Origin: Azorhizobium sp943371865
GTDB taxonomy: Bacteria > Pseudomonadota > Alphaproteobacteria > Rhizobiales > Xanthobacteraceae
DNA length: 64,000 nucleotides
Assembly: GCF_943371865.1 (NCBI RefSeq)
Contig: NZ_CALRWL010000009.1
Location: 73,574 to 137,573 of the forward strand
Direction of reading: 5' to 3'
A model generated the notes under the pieces. It did no database searches. It was not told the DNA's origin and was given only the letters and a program-made list of their open reading frames with translations. Shown here in pieces: positions 1 through 8,230 of the stretch. Position numbers and translations under genes: made by a program. Every line of letters begins with the position of its first letter. Within the stretch, counting starts at the first letter, position 1.

Positions 1-76
1 GTTGCACGGCTGCGCTTGACCGCCGTGCGGGCCGGAGCCATCGTCCGCCCGACACGTTGGGTGCTGGGAGAGAGAC

Positions 77-541
77 ATGGGTTCGATGGTGCGCAAGGCA
101 TGGGCACGGGCCGGAATGGCAGCGCTCGTGGTGGCCTCCATGGCAGCCCCGGCTCATGCCGCCAATTGGCTGGAAAAGAACTTCTGGCTGCCCAACGACA
201 AGTTCAGCGGCGACGTGCCCGCCTGCACCGAGCCCCTGGCGCTGGGCACCATTTCCAACCACTTCGCCGAAACCGAGCGGATGTATTGGAAAAAGAACGC
301 CAATATCGTCAGCTATTCGGACGTGCACGAGATCGCCTTGAAGCCCTGGGGCGAAGGCTTCGTGCCGCGCCGTTACTGCCGCGCCACGGTGGTCACCACC
401 GATTCCAAGAAGCAGACGCTGTATTATTCCATCATCGAGGACGGCGGCTTCCAGGGCTTCACCTGGGGCGTGGAATGGTGCATCGCCGCCTATGACCGCG
501 AATTTGCCTACGCGCCCAACTGCAAGATGGCCCAGCCGTGA
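77..541 (+). CDS. small secreted protein of unknown function
   Basis: The 154-residue product starts at an ATG preceded by a GGGAG ribosome site. It has a clear signal peptide (basic MVRKAWAR, hydrophobic core, cleavage after AHA near residue 28), so the mature protein is about 126 residues and exported. The mature part holds four cysteines (near residue 50, in RRYC, in EWC and in PNC), which would fit two disulfides, and is rich in Trp and Tyr. I do not recognise the family. The stop codon overlaps the GTG start of the RNase T2 gene (GTGA), so the two are translationally coupled. It could be a partner, chaperone or inhibitor of that nuclease; this is inference only. Confidence 0.75.
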   Translation: MGSMVRKAWARAGMAALVVASMAAPAHAANWLEKNFWLPNDKFSGDVPACTEPLALGTISNHFAETERMYWKKNANIVSYSDVHEIALKPWGEGFVPRRYCRATVVTTDSKKQTLYYSIIEDGGFQGFTWGVEWCIAAYDREFAYAPNCKMAQP

Positions 542-1197
542 GTCTGCGCGCCTGCGCCGCCCTGCTGCTGGTTCTGGCGGCGATCGGCGGCGCGAAGGCG
601 CAAGAGAACGGGTCGGGCCGCAATGTGCCCGGCCAGTTCGATTTCTACGTTCTCTCGCTCTCCTGGTCGCCCTCCTATTGCGCCACCCGGGACAAGCCCG
701 ATGGCCTGCAATGCGGCGGGCCGCGCCCCTACGCCTTCGTGGTGCATGGCCTGTGGCCGCAATATGAGCGCGGCTATCCCGACAGTTGCGCCCGCCCGGC
801 GCCGCGCCTGCGCCCCGACCAGGTGCGCGGCATGCTGGACCTGATGCCGAGCCCCGGCCTCGTCACCCATGAATGGGCCAAGCACGGCACCTGCTCGGGC
901 CTTTCGGCCACCGCGTATTTCGATCTGGTGCGCGCCGCCCGCGCCCGCGTGGTGATTCCCCAGAGCTATGTGGACCCCACCGACTATCGTATGGTCTCCG
1001 CGGCGGAAGTGGAGACGGCCTTCCAGATGGCCAATCCGGGATTGGCCTCCGACATGATCGCGGTCGATTGCGACCGCACCCGATTGCGCGAAGTGCGAGT
1101 GTGCCTGACCAAGGACCTGGCCTTCCGCGCCTGCCCGCAGGTGAATGCCGCCAGTTGCCCCGCCGGGCGGCGGTTGGCGGTTCCCCCCTTGCGCTAA
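538..1197 (+). CDS. ribonuclease T2 family protein, secreted
   Basis: The 219-residue protein has a signal peptide ending near AKAQ (residue 22), so it acts in the periplasm or outside the cell. Both T2 active-site blocks are present: CAS I as HGLWPQY (residues 70-76) and CAS II as HEWAKHGTC (111-119), with the catalytic His, Glu and His intact and several cysteines for disulfides. T2 enzymes cleave single-stranded RNA through a 2',3'-cyclic phosphate intermediate and serve RNA scavenging. The GTG start lies inside the stop of the preceding secreted-protein gene, giving a two-gene unit. The function is well supported by motifs; the physiological role is not known. Confidence 0.92.
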   Translation: MSLRACAALLLVLAAIGGAKAQENGSGRNVPGQFDFYVLSLSWSPSYCATRDKPDGLQCGGPRPYAFVVHGLWPQYERGYPDSCARPAPRLRPDQVRGMLDLMPSPGLVTHEWAKHGTCSGLSATAYFDLVRAARARVVIPQSYVDPTDYRMVSAAEVETAFQMANPGLASDMIAVDCDRTRLREVRVCLTKDLAFRACPQVNAASCPAGRRLAVPPLR

Positions 1198-1222
1198 GGC
1201 CGGCGTCCGTTCAAGACGCAGC

Positions 1223-2074
1223 ATGAACTATCGCCACGCCTTTCACGCCGGAAATCCGGCGGACGTCATGAAGCATGCGGCCCTTGCCCGCGTGCTCACC
1301 TATTTCGCCAAGAAGGACAATGCCTATCGCGTGGTGGATACCCACGCGGGCGCCGGCCTTTATGATCTGGCCGGCACCTCGGCTTTGCGCACCGGCGAGG
1401 CGGAGAGCGGCATCGAGCGGGTGCTGGCGGCCGATCTTCCCGCGCCGGCGGCTGAATTGCTGGCGCCATATCTCGATGCGGTGCGCGAGTTGCGCACCCA
1501 CGCCGGCCCCAAGCGCTACCCCGGCTCCCCCGCCCTGGCGCTGGCGCTCGGCCGGCCGCAGGATCGGTTCCTGTTCTGCGAGTTGAACCGCGAGGAGCGG
1601 CTGAAGCTGGACAAGTTCGTGGGCGAGGATCCCCGCGCCAAGGTGCTGCTGCAGGACGGCTGGCATGCGGTGGGCGCCCATCTGCCGCCGCGCGAACGGC
1701 GCGGCCTGCTGCTGATCGATCCGCCGTTCGAGGAAGCCGGCGAGTTCGACCGCATGCTGGTGGCCCTGCGCGCCGCCTATGAGCGCTTCGCCACCGGCAC
1801 CTTCATGCTGTGGTATCCGATCAAGAATCTGATGGCCGTGGATGCCTTCCGCCGCGACGTGGCACGCCTCGGCCTGCCCAAGACGCTGAAGGTGGAGATG
1901 GATTTCGCCGAGGTCCGCTCCCAGGACCAGCTGTCCGGCAGCGGCCTGATCATCGTCAATCCGCCCTTCACCCTGGCGGACGAGATGCGCACCATCCTCA
2001 CCGCGCTCGCGCCCATCATGGCCCGCGACGGCAAGGGGCGGGTGCGGGTGTCATGGCTTGTCCCCACCGCCTGA
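1223..2074 (+). CDS. rlmJ: 23S rRNA (adenine(2030)-N6)-methyltransferase RlmJ
   Basis: The 283-residue protein begins MNYRHAFHAGN, the usual start of RlmJ, so I chose the ATG at 1223 although the frame is open further upstream. The SAM-dependent methyltransferase signature DPPF is at residues 166-169 (after LLLI), and VVDTHAGAG near 37-45 matches motif I. RlmJ methylates A2030 of 23S rRNA in E. coli. The length matches the family (about 280). It lies 25 bases after the RNase T2 gene and may be co-transcribed. Hairpins follow the stop codon. Confidence 0.93.
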   Translation: MNYRHAFHAGNPADVMKHAALARVLTYFAKKDNAYRVVDTHAGAGLYDLAGTSALRTGEAESGIERVLAADLPAPAAELLAPYLDAVRELRTHAGPKRYPGSPALALALGRPQDRFLFCELNREERLKLDKFVGEDPRAKVLLQDGWHAVGAHLPPRERRGLLLIDPPFEEAGEFDRMLVALRAAYERFATGTFMLWYPIKNLMAVDAFRRDVARLGLPKTLKVEMDFAEVRSQDQLSGSGLIIVNPPFTLADEMRTILTALAPIMARDGKGRVRVSWLVPTA

Positions 2075-2098
2075 CGGGTCGATAAAGGACAGCCCCTG

Positions 2099-2131
2099 AG
2101 CGCCCTCCCGGGGCGCTGCCCCATCCGGGGC
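2099..2131 (+). terminator. possible tandem hairpins after rlmJ
   Basis: Two short inverted repeats sit next to each other: AGCGCCC/GGGCGCT around a five-base loop, and GCCCC/GGGGC around ATCC. They lie 25 bases after the rlmJ stop and before the next gene. There is no T-run, so this is at best a weak terminator. Confidence 0.3.
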
Positions 2132-2160
2132 ATTCCATCCTCCTGCGAGCGAGTCTTCCC

Positions 2161-2754
2161 ATGCGCCTGCGTTATTCGCCGTCTTCCCCGTTCGCCCGCA
2201 AGGTGCGTGTCGCCGCGGCCGTGCTCGGCGTGCCGCTGGAGCTGGAAACGGCGGACACCATGGATGCCAACGACACGCTGCGGCAGCAGAACCCCCTCGG
2301 CAAGATCCCGATCCTGCTGCGCGACAATGGCCCCGCGCTGTTCGATTCGTCGGTGATCGTGACCTATCTCGACCATGTGGCCGGCGGAAACCGGCTGATT
2401 CCCACGGAGACCGAAGCGCGCTTCGCCACCTTGCGCCTGGAGGCTCTGGCCGACGGCGTCATGGATGCGGCCCTGCTCCAGGTCTATGAGCGCCGCTACC
2501 GGCCCGAGGACAAAGTGGTGCAGTCCTGGCTCGACAACCAGGCCGGCAAGATCGCCCGGTCCCTGGCGGAGCTGGAAGCCGCCCCGCCCGCGGCCGGCGC
2601 CCCGACGGCGGGCGACATCGCCCTCGCCTGTGCCTTCGGCTATCTGGATTTCCGCCACGGCGGCGCCTGGCGGGCCGACCACCCCAATTTGGTGGCCTGG
2701 TATGAGGCCTTCCCGGCGCGCTGCCCCGGATTCAGCGAGACCGCGCCGGGCTGA
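2161..2754 (+). CDS. glutathione S-transferase family protein
   Basis: The 197-residue cytosolic protein has a thioredoxin-like N-terminal domain beginning MRLRYSPSSPFARKVR, with Ser8/Ser9 at the usual glutathione-activating position, then NPLGKIPIL and FDSSVIVTYLD, the typical glutathione-binding strand and helix. The rest (about 85-197) is the all-helical C-terminal domain, ending with FPARCPGFSETAPG, a common GST tail. The length is slightly short for the family (about 200-220). The substrate cannot be told. It stands alone; a strong inverted repeat follows. Confidence 0.88.
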   Translation: MRLRYSPSSPFARKVRVAAAVLGVPLELETADTMDANDTLRQQNPLGKIPILLRDNGPALFDSSVIVTYLDHVAGGNRLIPTETEARFATLRLEALADGVMDAALLQVYERRYRPEDKVVQSWLDNQAGKIARSLAELEAAPPAAGAPTAGDIALACAFGYLDFRHGGAWRADHPNLVAWYEAFPARCPGFSETAPG

Positions 2755-2782
2755 ACCGGAGCGCTGAAGCCTCAAAACGCAG

Positions 2783-2831
2783 TCAGGCGCGCACCCGTCC
2801 CGGCCTGAAGCCCGGAAGGGTGCGCGCCTGA
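2783..2831 (+). terminator. inverted repeat after the GST gene
   Basis: A perfect 14-bp inverted repeat (TCAGGCGCGCACCC and its complement) encloses a 21-base loop that itself contains CCGG pairs. It lies 28 bases after the GST stop, between convergent genes. No T-run is seen, so termination is inferred from position and stem strength. Confidence 0.5.
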
Positions 2832-2869
2832 GCGAGACCGGACGATTGACGCCCGGTCGTTTCAGATCT

Positions 2870-2905
2870 GCGCATGGACCGGGACAGATGCCCCGGTCCA
2901 TGCGC
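2870..2905 (-). terminator. inverted repeat after the DUF1236 gene
   Basis: A perfect 14-bp inverted repeat (GCGCATGGACCGGG and its complement) with an eight-base loop lies 6 bases past the stop of the minus-strand DUF1236 gene. It has no T-run. Together with the repeat at 2783-2831 it probably separates the convergent transcripts. Confidence 0.5.
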
Positions 2906-2911
2906 GGTCGA

Positions 2912-3301
2912 TCACTCGATGATCTGGATCACCTTGCGGGTCCGCGGCTCGATGATGACCCGGCGGTCATTCACCACCGAATATTCGTAGCTGCTGTTGT
3001 CGGGAATGGTGTAGACGCGCACATCCTGCGGCAGGGGCTCGCCCACCACCACTTCGCGCTCCACCCGCACCGAGGGCTGACGCTCCTTGACCACGTAGGA
3101 GCGCACTTCCTGGGGCGGCTCGCCGGCCGCACCGATGCTGGCGCCGGCCACGCCGCCGATCACGGCGCCCACCGGGCCACCCACGACGGCACCCACCGCC
3201 GCGCCGCCCACAGCACCGGCCGCGGTCGAACCCTGCGCGAACGCAACGGCGGGGGAAAGCAATGCCAACGCAAACGCCGAAGCGATAAGACCATTTCGCA
3301 T
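2912..3301 (-). CDS. DUF1236 domain-containing envelope protein with glycine zipper
   Basis: The 129-residue protein has a signal peptide cleaved after AFA (residue 22). A Gly/Ala-rich glycine-zipper stretch follows (about 26-60, repeated GGxVGAVxGG), which could insert in or associate with a membrane. The C-terminal part (about 65-129) holds the DUF1236 pattern VRVYTIPDNSSYEYSVVNDR and RKVIQIIE. DUF1236 proteins are common in Hyphomicrobiales; no reaction is known. The upstream 197 bases hold no gene. A strong hairpin follows the stop. Confidence 0.85.
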   Translation of the reverse strand: MRNGLIASAFALALLSPAVAFAQGSTAAGAVGGAAVGAVVGGPVGAVIGGVAGASIGAAGEPPQEVRSYVVKERQPSVRVEREVVVGEPLPQDVRVYTIPDNSSYEYSVVNDRRVIIEPRTRKVIQIIE

Positions 3302-3498
3302 GTTCTATCTCCTGTGATGACCGATCCAGGCAATAAACGTTGCCGTGGACCGTTCGTTCCATCGCAGAAGCACGCGAAGACAAAACCGCAGCGCATGAGA
3401 GCGTGCCCACTCTACGTGGACATGCTCAGATAAAGACACCCAATGGACGCCAGATGCTTAGGCTTGACCATGGACATGCCGCAGCGGCATTTGCACGT

Positions 3499-4905
3499 TC
3501 AGACCAGGTCCGCGCCCCACAGTCCACGCAGGCGCACCTCGGCCAAGGTGGCATCTAGCACCCGGCGGGCGGTGGCGATGAGTTCGTCCGCCTCCGGCTC
3601 GCTCAAGGTGAAGGGCGGGGCCAGGATCAGGCTGTCGCGCACGGCGCGCATCACCAGCCCCTCGCGAAACGAGATGTCCCGCGCCAGCTGGCCCACGGTG
3701 CCCTCCTCCCCGGAGAATTTGGCGCGGGTCGCCTTGTGCGGCGTCAGTTCCAGCGCGCCGATCAGCCCCACCATGCGGGCCTCCCCCACCAGGGGATGAT
3801 CCGCCAGCGCCCGCCAGCGTTGCTGGAGATAGGGGCCGATGTCGCATTTCACCCGCGCCACCAGATCCTCGTCCTGCATGATCTTCAGCGTCGCCAGCGC
3901 CGCCGCGCAGCCGCCCGGATGGCCGGAATAGGTGAAGCCATGGTTGAAGTCGCCGCCGTGCTCGATCAGGCCCTGCGCCACGCGGTCGCCCACGATCACC
4001 CCGCCCAGCGGGAAATAACCGGCGGTGACGCCCTTGGCGAAGGTGATCAGGTCCGGTGTGAAGCCCATATATTGGCAGCCGAACCATTCGCCGGTGCGGC
4101 CGAAGCCGCAGATCACCTCGTCGGAGACCAGCAGCACGTCGCGCTCGCGGCAGATCTTCTGCACTTCCGGCCAATAGGTGGCGGGGGGAATGATGACCCC
4201 GCCCGCGCCCTGGATCGGCTCGCCGATGAAGGCCGCCACATTGTCGGCCCCGGCCGCGTCTATGGCGCGGGCCACGTCGCGGGCCGCCTTCAGGCCGAAG
4301 TCTTCCGGCGAGAGATCGCCGCCTTCCGCCCACCAATAGGGCTGGGCCGCGCGCACGATGCCGGGAATGGGCAGGCCGCCCTGCGCATGCATGGGCGCCA
4401 TGCCGCCCAGCGAGGCGCCGCCCATGGTGGAGCCGTGATAGGCATTGTGCCGGGCCACGAACACGGTCTTGTCCGGCTTCCCGACGCTCGCCCAATAATG
4501 GCGCACCATGCGGATGACCGTATCCACCGCCTCGGAGCCGCCGGAGGTGAAGAACACATGCTCCATGCCGGCGGGGGCGACGGCGGCGATGGCCGCGCTG
4601 AGTTCCGCCGCGCCCGGATGGGTGGTCTTGAAGAAGGTGTTGTAATAGTCGAGCTGGCGCAACTGGTCGGCGATGGCGTCGACGATGGCGCCGCGGCCAT
4701 GGCCCACCGCCGAGCACCACAGGCCGGACATGCCGTCCAGGATCTTGTGGCCCTCGGAATCGAAGATATAGGCCCCCTCCGCGCGGGTGATGACCCGCAC
4801 CCCTTCCGCATTCAGCGCCTTGGTATCCGAGAACGGATGCAGATGATGCGCGGCGTCCAGGTGCCGCCATTGGGCGGTGGAATTGGCGCGGGGGGATGAG
4901 GTCAC
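3499..4905 (-). CDS. class III aminotransferase, putrescine/polyamine:pyruvate type
   Basis: A fold-type I PLP enzyme of 468 residues. I chose the GTG at 4905 because AGGAG lies about ten bases upstream and the N-terminus then matches the family (HHLHPFSDTKAL near 20-31). Key features are the FTSGGSEAVD phosphate-binding loop, the PLP-contacting Asp262 in LVSDEVICGFGRTG and the Schiff-base Lys291 in FAKGVTAGY. The text closely resembles the SpuC-like putrescine-pyruvate aminotransferase group, but related enzymes use other omega-amines or beta-alanine, so the substrate is inferred. It stands alone, about 190 bases downstream of yacG on the same strand. Confidence 0.88.
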   Translation of the reverse strand: MTSSPRANSTAQWRHLDAAHHLHPFSDTKALNAEGVRVITRAEGAYIFDSEGHKILDGMSGLWCSAVGHGRGAIVDAIADQLRQLDYYNTFFKTTHPGAAELSAAIAAVAPAGMEHVFFTSGGSEAVDTVIRMVRHYWASVGKPDKTVFVARHNAYHGSTMGGASLGGMAPMHAQGGLPIPGIVRAAQPYWWAEGGDLSPEDFGLKAARDVARAIDAAGADNVAAFIGEPIQGAGGVIIPPATYWPEVQKICRERDVLLVSDEVICGFGRTGEWFGCQYMGFTPDLITFAKGVTAGYFPLGGVIVGDRVAQGLIEHGGDFNHGFTYSGHPGGCAAALATLKIMQDEDLVARVKCDIGPYLQQRWRALADHPLVGEARMVGLIGALELTPHKATRAKFSGEEGTVGQLARDISFREGLVMRAVRDSLILAPPFTLSEPEADELIATARRVLDATLAEVRLRGLWGADLV

Positions 4906-5095
4906 GATGGACGCACTCCTGTGGTGGCGAGCCTGAGGTGGCGAGAGGCCGGCGCGGAAAGCGGACCCTATGTTCCTGCCCTGCGGCCAAGCCCAAGGCA
5001 AGCGCCGCGCGCCCCTCGCCCAGCCTGTGCGGCGTCAGGACCCGCCCCTGCGACGCCGCCAGATCAGCACCCGTCGGACACGGGCGCCGTCACGA

Positions 5096-5314
5096 TCACT
5101 CCGGTGCGAGCCGCGGCGGCGGCGCGGTGGACTCGCCGTCCTCGTCCTCATCCTCGGTGACCGGAATGGCATAGGCGCCGGTCAGCCAGCGGTGGAGATC
5201 CACATCGGCGCAGCGCTTGCTGCAAAAGGGACGATAGTGCGCGGTGGAGGGCTTGCCGCAGATGGCGCAGGGCTTGGAGACGAAGGCGGGCGGAGTGTGC
5301 TCGGCGTCGCTCAT
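5096..5314 (-). CDS. yacG: DNA gyrase inhibitor YacG (zinc-binding)
   Basis: This 72-residue protein has the YacG zinc site: Cys16 and Cys19 (CAIC), then Cys31 and Cys35 (FCSKRC), followed by ADVDLHRWLTGAYAIP, the family core. E. coli YacG binds GyrB and inhibits gyrase. The Asp/Glu-rich tail (EDEDEDGE) is usual. The frame is open further upstream, but the ATG at 5314 overlaps the maf stop (ATGA) and gives the normal length. The maf-yacG pair is typical of Hyphomicrobiales. Confidence 0.92.
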   Translation of the reverse strand: MSDAEHTPPAFVSKPCAICGKPSTAHYRPFCSKRCADVDLHRWLTGAYAIPVTEDEDEDGESTAPPPRLAPE

Positions 5315-5931
5315 GCCGCCCGCTCCACCCAGCCGGCGCGAACCGGATACCCCTCGCCGGCCAGCAGAGCCACCGTCTCGGCCAAGGGCAGTCCCACCAC
5401 GCCGGTATAGGAGCCGGACAATTTCACCACGAAGCTGCCGGCAATGCCCTGGATGGCATAGCCGCCGGCCTTGCCGCGCCATTCGCCGCAGGCGAGATAA
5501 GCGGCGATGTCCTCGTGCGACAGGCGCTTGAAGCGCAGGCGCGTCTCCACCAGCCGGGTGCGCGTGCGCCCCTTGGCGGAGACCACGCAAATGCCGGTGA
5601 ACACCCGGTGCGCGCGCCCGGACAAGAGCCGCAGGCAGGCTTCCGCCTCATCCTGCAGTTCCGGCTTGGGCAGGATGCGCCGTCCCACCGCCACCACGGT
5701 ATCCGCCGCCAGGACGATGGCCGGAATGTTGGCCTCCTTGGCCCGCGCGGCCACCAATTCCCCCTTCTGGAGCGCCAGCCGCAGGGCGAGGCGGCGCGCA
5801 AGTTCCCCGCGTTCCGGCGTCTCGTCCACGTCGGCGGGCATCAGGAGGTCCGGTTCAATGCCGGCTTGATTGAGCAGAGCGAGCCGTCGGGGAGACCCCG
5901 AGGCGAGCACGAGCTGGACCCGGTCGTTCAC
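5311..5931 (-). CDS. maf: Maf family nucleotide pyrophosphatase
   Basis: The 206-residue protein begins with the Maf signature LASGSPRR (residues 9-16), carries the catalytic Asp77 in LAADTVV, then KPELQDEAEACLRLLSGR and the GYAIQGIAGSF block. Maf proteins hydrolyse dTTP, UTP or modified nucleotides to monophosphates and PPi, linked to house-cleaning and septum control. It is transcribed ahead of yacG with a 4-base overlap. In related genomes infA usually lies just upstream of maf; here that place is taken by an oppositely oriented hydrolase gene. Confidence 0.92.
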   Translation of the reverse strand: MNDRVQLVLASGSPRRLALLNQAGIEPDLLMPADVDETPERGELARRLALRLALQKGELVAARAKEANIPAIVLAADTVVAVGRRILPKPELQDEAEACLRLLSGRAHRVFTGICVVSAKGRTRTRLVETRLRFKRLSHEDIAAYLACGEWRGKAGGYAIQGIAGSFVVKLSGSYTGVVGLPLAETVALLAGEGYPVRAGWVERAA

Positions 5932-6171
5932 GTCTGCGTCACCTCAACTGGCCTGAAACAGGGAGCGCCGCCACTGGCGGCAGTCGCGCGGCACGCTATC
6001 CCAAAGGCTTGCGCGTGGGAACGGTGCATTCGCGTCTTGTCCCGGTCGCTGCGTGCGACCATCCTGCGGTTGGCCTGTCGCCCCGTCCGAGGCACAACAG
6101 TATCGCCCCCTGCCTTGTTCCCATACCGCCGGCTTTCAGCCGCCCCGAGACCGCTCCTGAGGAAGGACCCC

Positions 6172-7230
6172 ATGCGCGCGATAGTCCTGGCGACCGTGCT
6201 GTTGGCGATGATCTCGGCGCCGGTCCTGGCCCAACAGCCCGCCCCGGCCCCCGCCGCCAGCGCGGCACTGCCGGAGGATGCGGCCCCCGTGGTGCGGCCT
6301 TATGGTCCGGAATTGCAGGAATTCGCTTATCCCTACGAGGTGCTGCGGTTCGATTTCATGTCCCAGCGCAAGCCGATGCACATGGCGTACATGGACATCA
6401 AGCCGGAGCGGGCCAACGGGCGCACGGTACTGCTGCTGCATGGCAAGAATTTCTGTGCTGCCACCTGGGAAGGGGTGATCCGGCCATTGGTGACGGCGGG
6501 CTATCGTGTGGTGGCCCCCGATCAGATTGGGTTCTGCAAGTCGTCCAAGCCGCAGGGCTACCAATTTTCGCTCTACCAGCTGGCCGCCAACACCAAGGGG
6601 CTGCTGGACCGGCTGGGCGTGGAAAAGCCCATCGTCATGGGCCATTCCATGGGCGGCATGCTGGCCATGCGCTACGCCCTCTCCTTCCCCGAGGATCTCT
6701 CCGGGCTGGTGCTGGTCAATCCCATCGGGCTGGAGGACTGGCGCGCCGCCGGCATCCCGCCGCGCACGCTGGACCAATGGTATGCGGGCGAACTGCGCAC
6801 CAGCTTCGACAGCATCAAGGCCTATCAGCAGAAGACCTATTATGCCGGCACCTGGTCGCCGGACTATGACCGCTGGGTGGCCATGCTGGCGGGCATGTAT
6901 CTGGGCGAGGGCAAGGCATCGGTGGCCTGGGACCAGGCGCGGACCTCCGACATGGTGTTCACCCAGCCGGTGGTGCACGAGCTGGGCTTCATCCGCGCCC
7001 CCACCTTGCTGCTGATCGGGGAAAAGGACAATACCGCCATCGGCAAGGATGCCGCGCCGCCGGAGGTGAAGAAGCAGGTCGGCAACTATGCCAAGCTCGG
7101 GCCTGCCGCGGCGGCCGCCATTCCCGGCGCCAGGCTGGTGACGTTTCCCGACCTCGGCCACGCGCCGCAGATCCAGGACCCGGCCCGCTTCAACGCGGCT
7201 CTGCTGAAGGGCCTCAGCGACCTGCATTGA
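6172..7230 (+). CDS. secreted alpha/beta hydrolase
   Basis: The 352-residue product has a signal peptide (cleavage after VLA, residue 20) and a Pro/Ala-rich linker, then a full alpha/beta-hydrolase fold: LLLHGKNF (oxyanion region, near 87-94), nucleophile Ser159 in GHSMGG, Asp286 in IGEKDN and His330 in LGHAPQ. The ATG at 6172 follows GAGGAAGG and starts the signal peptide, so the longer open frame upstream is ignored. Esterase, lipase or lactonase activity is possible; the substrate is unknown. It is oriented against the genes on both sides and converges on the phosphatase gene with a 17-base gap. Confidence 0.88.
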   Translation: MRAIVLATVLLAMISAPVLAQQPAPAPAASAALPEDAAPVVRPYGPELQEFAYPYEVLRFDFMSQRKPMHMAYMDIKPERANGRTVLLLHGKNFCAATWEGVIRPLVTAGYRVVAPDQIGFCKSSKPQGYQFSLYQLAANTKGLLDRLGVEKPIVMGHSMGGMLAMRYALSFPEDLSGLVLVNPIGLEDWRAAGIPPRTLDQWYAGELRTSFDSIKAYQQKTYYAGTWSPDYDRWVAMLAGMYLGEGKASVAWDQARTSDMVFTQPVVHELGFIRAPTLLLIGEKDNTAIGKDAAPPEVKKQVGNYAKLGPAAAAAIPGARLVTFPDLGHAPQIQDPARFNAALLKGLSDLH

Positions 7231-7238
7231 CCCGCGAG

Positions 7239-7259
7239 GGGGCCGGTTCAGCCGGCCCC
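7239..7259. terminator. hairpin between convergent genes
   Basis: GGGGCCGG and CCGGCCCC flank a five-base loop. The hairpin covers the space between the hydrolase stop and the phosphatase stop (which lies in the loop), so it could end both transcripts. No T-run is visible. Confidence 0.4.
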
Positions 7260-7733
7260 GCCCCCCGCGCTGCGTCCACCCTGGCGGAAGCGGGCGCGGA
7301 TGCGTTGCTCCAGCTCGTCCCGCACCGCCCGATAGGCCGCCATGCGCTGCTCGCGATTGCCGGTTTCCAAGGTGGGATCGGCGGTGGGCCAATATTCCAC
7401 CGTCAGCGCATTGGTGCGGGTGGCCTCCAGGGCCAGATGGTGGGCATCGGGGGCCAGCGAGATGGCCAGATCAAATCCCAGCCCCTCATATTCTTCCAGA
7501 TCCTCCAGTGTCCGCGGCTTGTGCCGCGACACGTCGAGGCCGTCCTCCTCCATCACCGCGGTGACGAAGGGGTCCACGTCGCCGGCGATGACGCCGGCCG
7601 ACATCACATAGAGCGACTTGCCGAACAGATGCTTGGTCAGCGCCGCCGCCATGACCGAGCGCACCACGTTCTGCCCACAGAGAAACAGCACGGACTGCGG
7701 GCGGACCGCGCGCTCCGGCAGCGGCGCATCCAT
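7248..7733 (-). CDS. low-molecular-weight protein-tyrosine-phosphatase-like protein
   Basis: The 161-residue cytosolic protein has the LMW phosphatase loop near its N-terminus: VLFLCGQNVVRS, where Cys19 and Arg25 keep the C-x5-R spacing. A WPTADPT segment supplies the probable general-acid Asp. The family also includes arsenate reductases, so the substrate is open. It lies 5 bases after UPF0262 and is the third gene of hisD-UPF0262-phosphatase, a conserved alphaproteobacterial order. Confidence 0.85.
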   Translation of the reverse strand: MDAPLPERAVRPQSVLFLCGQNVVRSVMAAALTKHLFGKSLYVMSAGVIAGDVDPFVTAVMEEDGLDVSRHKPRTLEDLEEYEGLGFDLAISLAPDAHHLALEATRTNALTVEYWPTADPTLETGNREQRMAAYRAVRDELEQRIRARFRQGGRSAGGGAG

Positions 7734-7738
7734 GCGTG

Positions 7739-8224
7739 TCAGCCCTTCCAGTGCAGCGCGCAGATGAGCGTGAACAGACGACGGGCGGTGTCGAAGTCCA
7801 CGTCGATCTTGTCCTTCAGCCGCTCCTGGAGCAGGGTCGAGCCCTCGTTGTGCAGCCCCCGCCGCCCCATGTCGATGGCCTCGATCTGGGTGGGCGAAGC
7901 GGTGCGGATGGCAGCGTAATAGCTCTCGCAGACCAGGAAATAATCCTTCACCACCTTGCGGAAGGGGGTGAGCGAGAGATGGTGCTGCACCACCTGGTCG
8001 CCGGCCTCGCGCTTGATGTCCAGCACCAGCCGGTTATCCGCCAGCCCGATATGCAGCAGATATGGCCCGGCGCCGGGATCGCCCACCGGCGTGAAGCGGT
8101 TGTCCTCCAGAAGGTCATAGATGGCGGTGGCGCGCTCATGCTCCACATCCGCCCCCGACCGTCCGATGGAGGCTTCGTCGAGGGTGACGGCGCAAAGACG
8201 GTGGTGGGGGGGGCTGTCGGTCAT
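7739..8224 (-). CDS. UPF0262 family protein
   Basis: This 161-residue protein of unknown function matches UPF0262 by its conserved blocks: ATAIYDLLEDN near residues 33-43, LHIGLADNRLVLDIK, LSLTPFRKVVKDYFLVCESYY, AIDMGRRGLHNEGS and the LICALHW end. It has no signal peptide or membrane segment. UPF0262 genes are found almost only in Alphaproteobacteria, next to hisD, as here (6 bases after hisD). No activity is established. Confidence 0.9.
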   Translation of the reverse strand: MTDSPPHHRLCAVTLDEASIGRSGADVEHERATAIYDLLEDNRFTPVGDPGAGPYLLHIGLADNRLVLDIKREAGDQVVQHHLSLTPFRKVVKDYFLVCESYYAAIRTASPTQIEAIDMGRRGLHNEGSTLLQERLKDKIDVDFDTARRLFTLICALHWKG

Positions 8225-8230
8225 GGCAGA

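Noticed and set aside
5515..6171. N-terminal extension of the alpha/beta hydrolase
   Set aside because: It would overlap maf; the signal peptide starts at 6172 after a strong ribosome site.
7659..7679. Altered phosphatase loop CGQNVVRS as a sign of inactivity
   Set aside because: The essential C-x5-R spacing is kept, and this version is common in the orthologs beside hisD.
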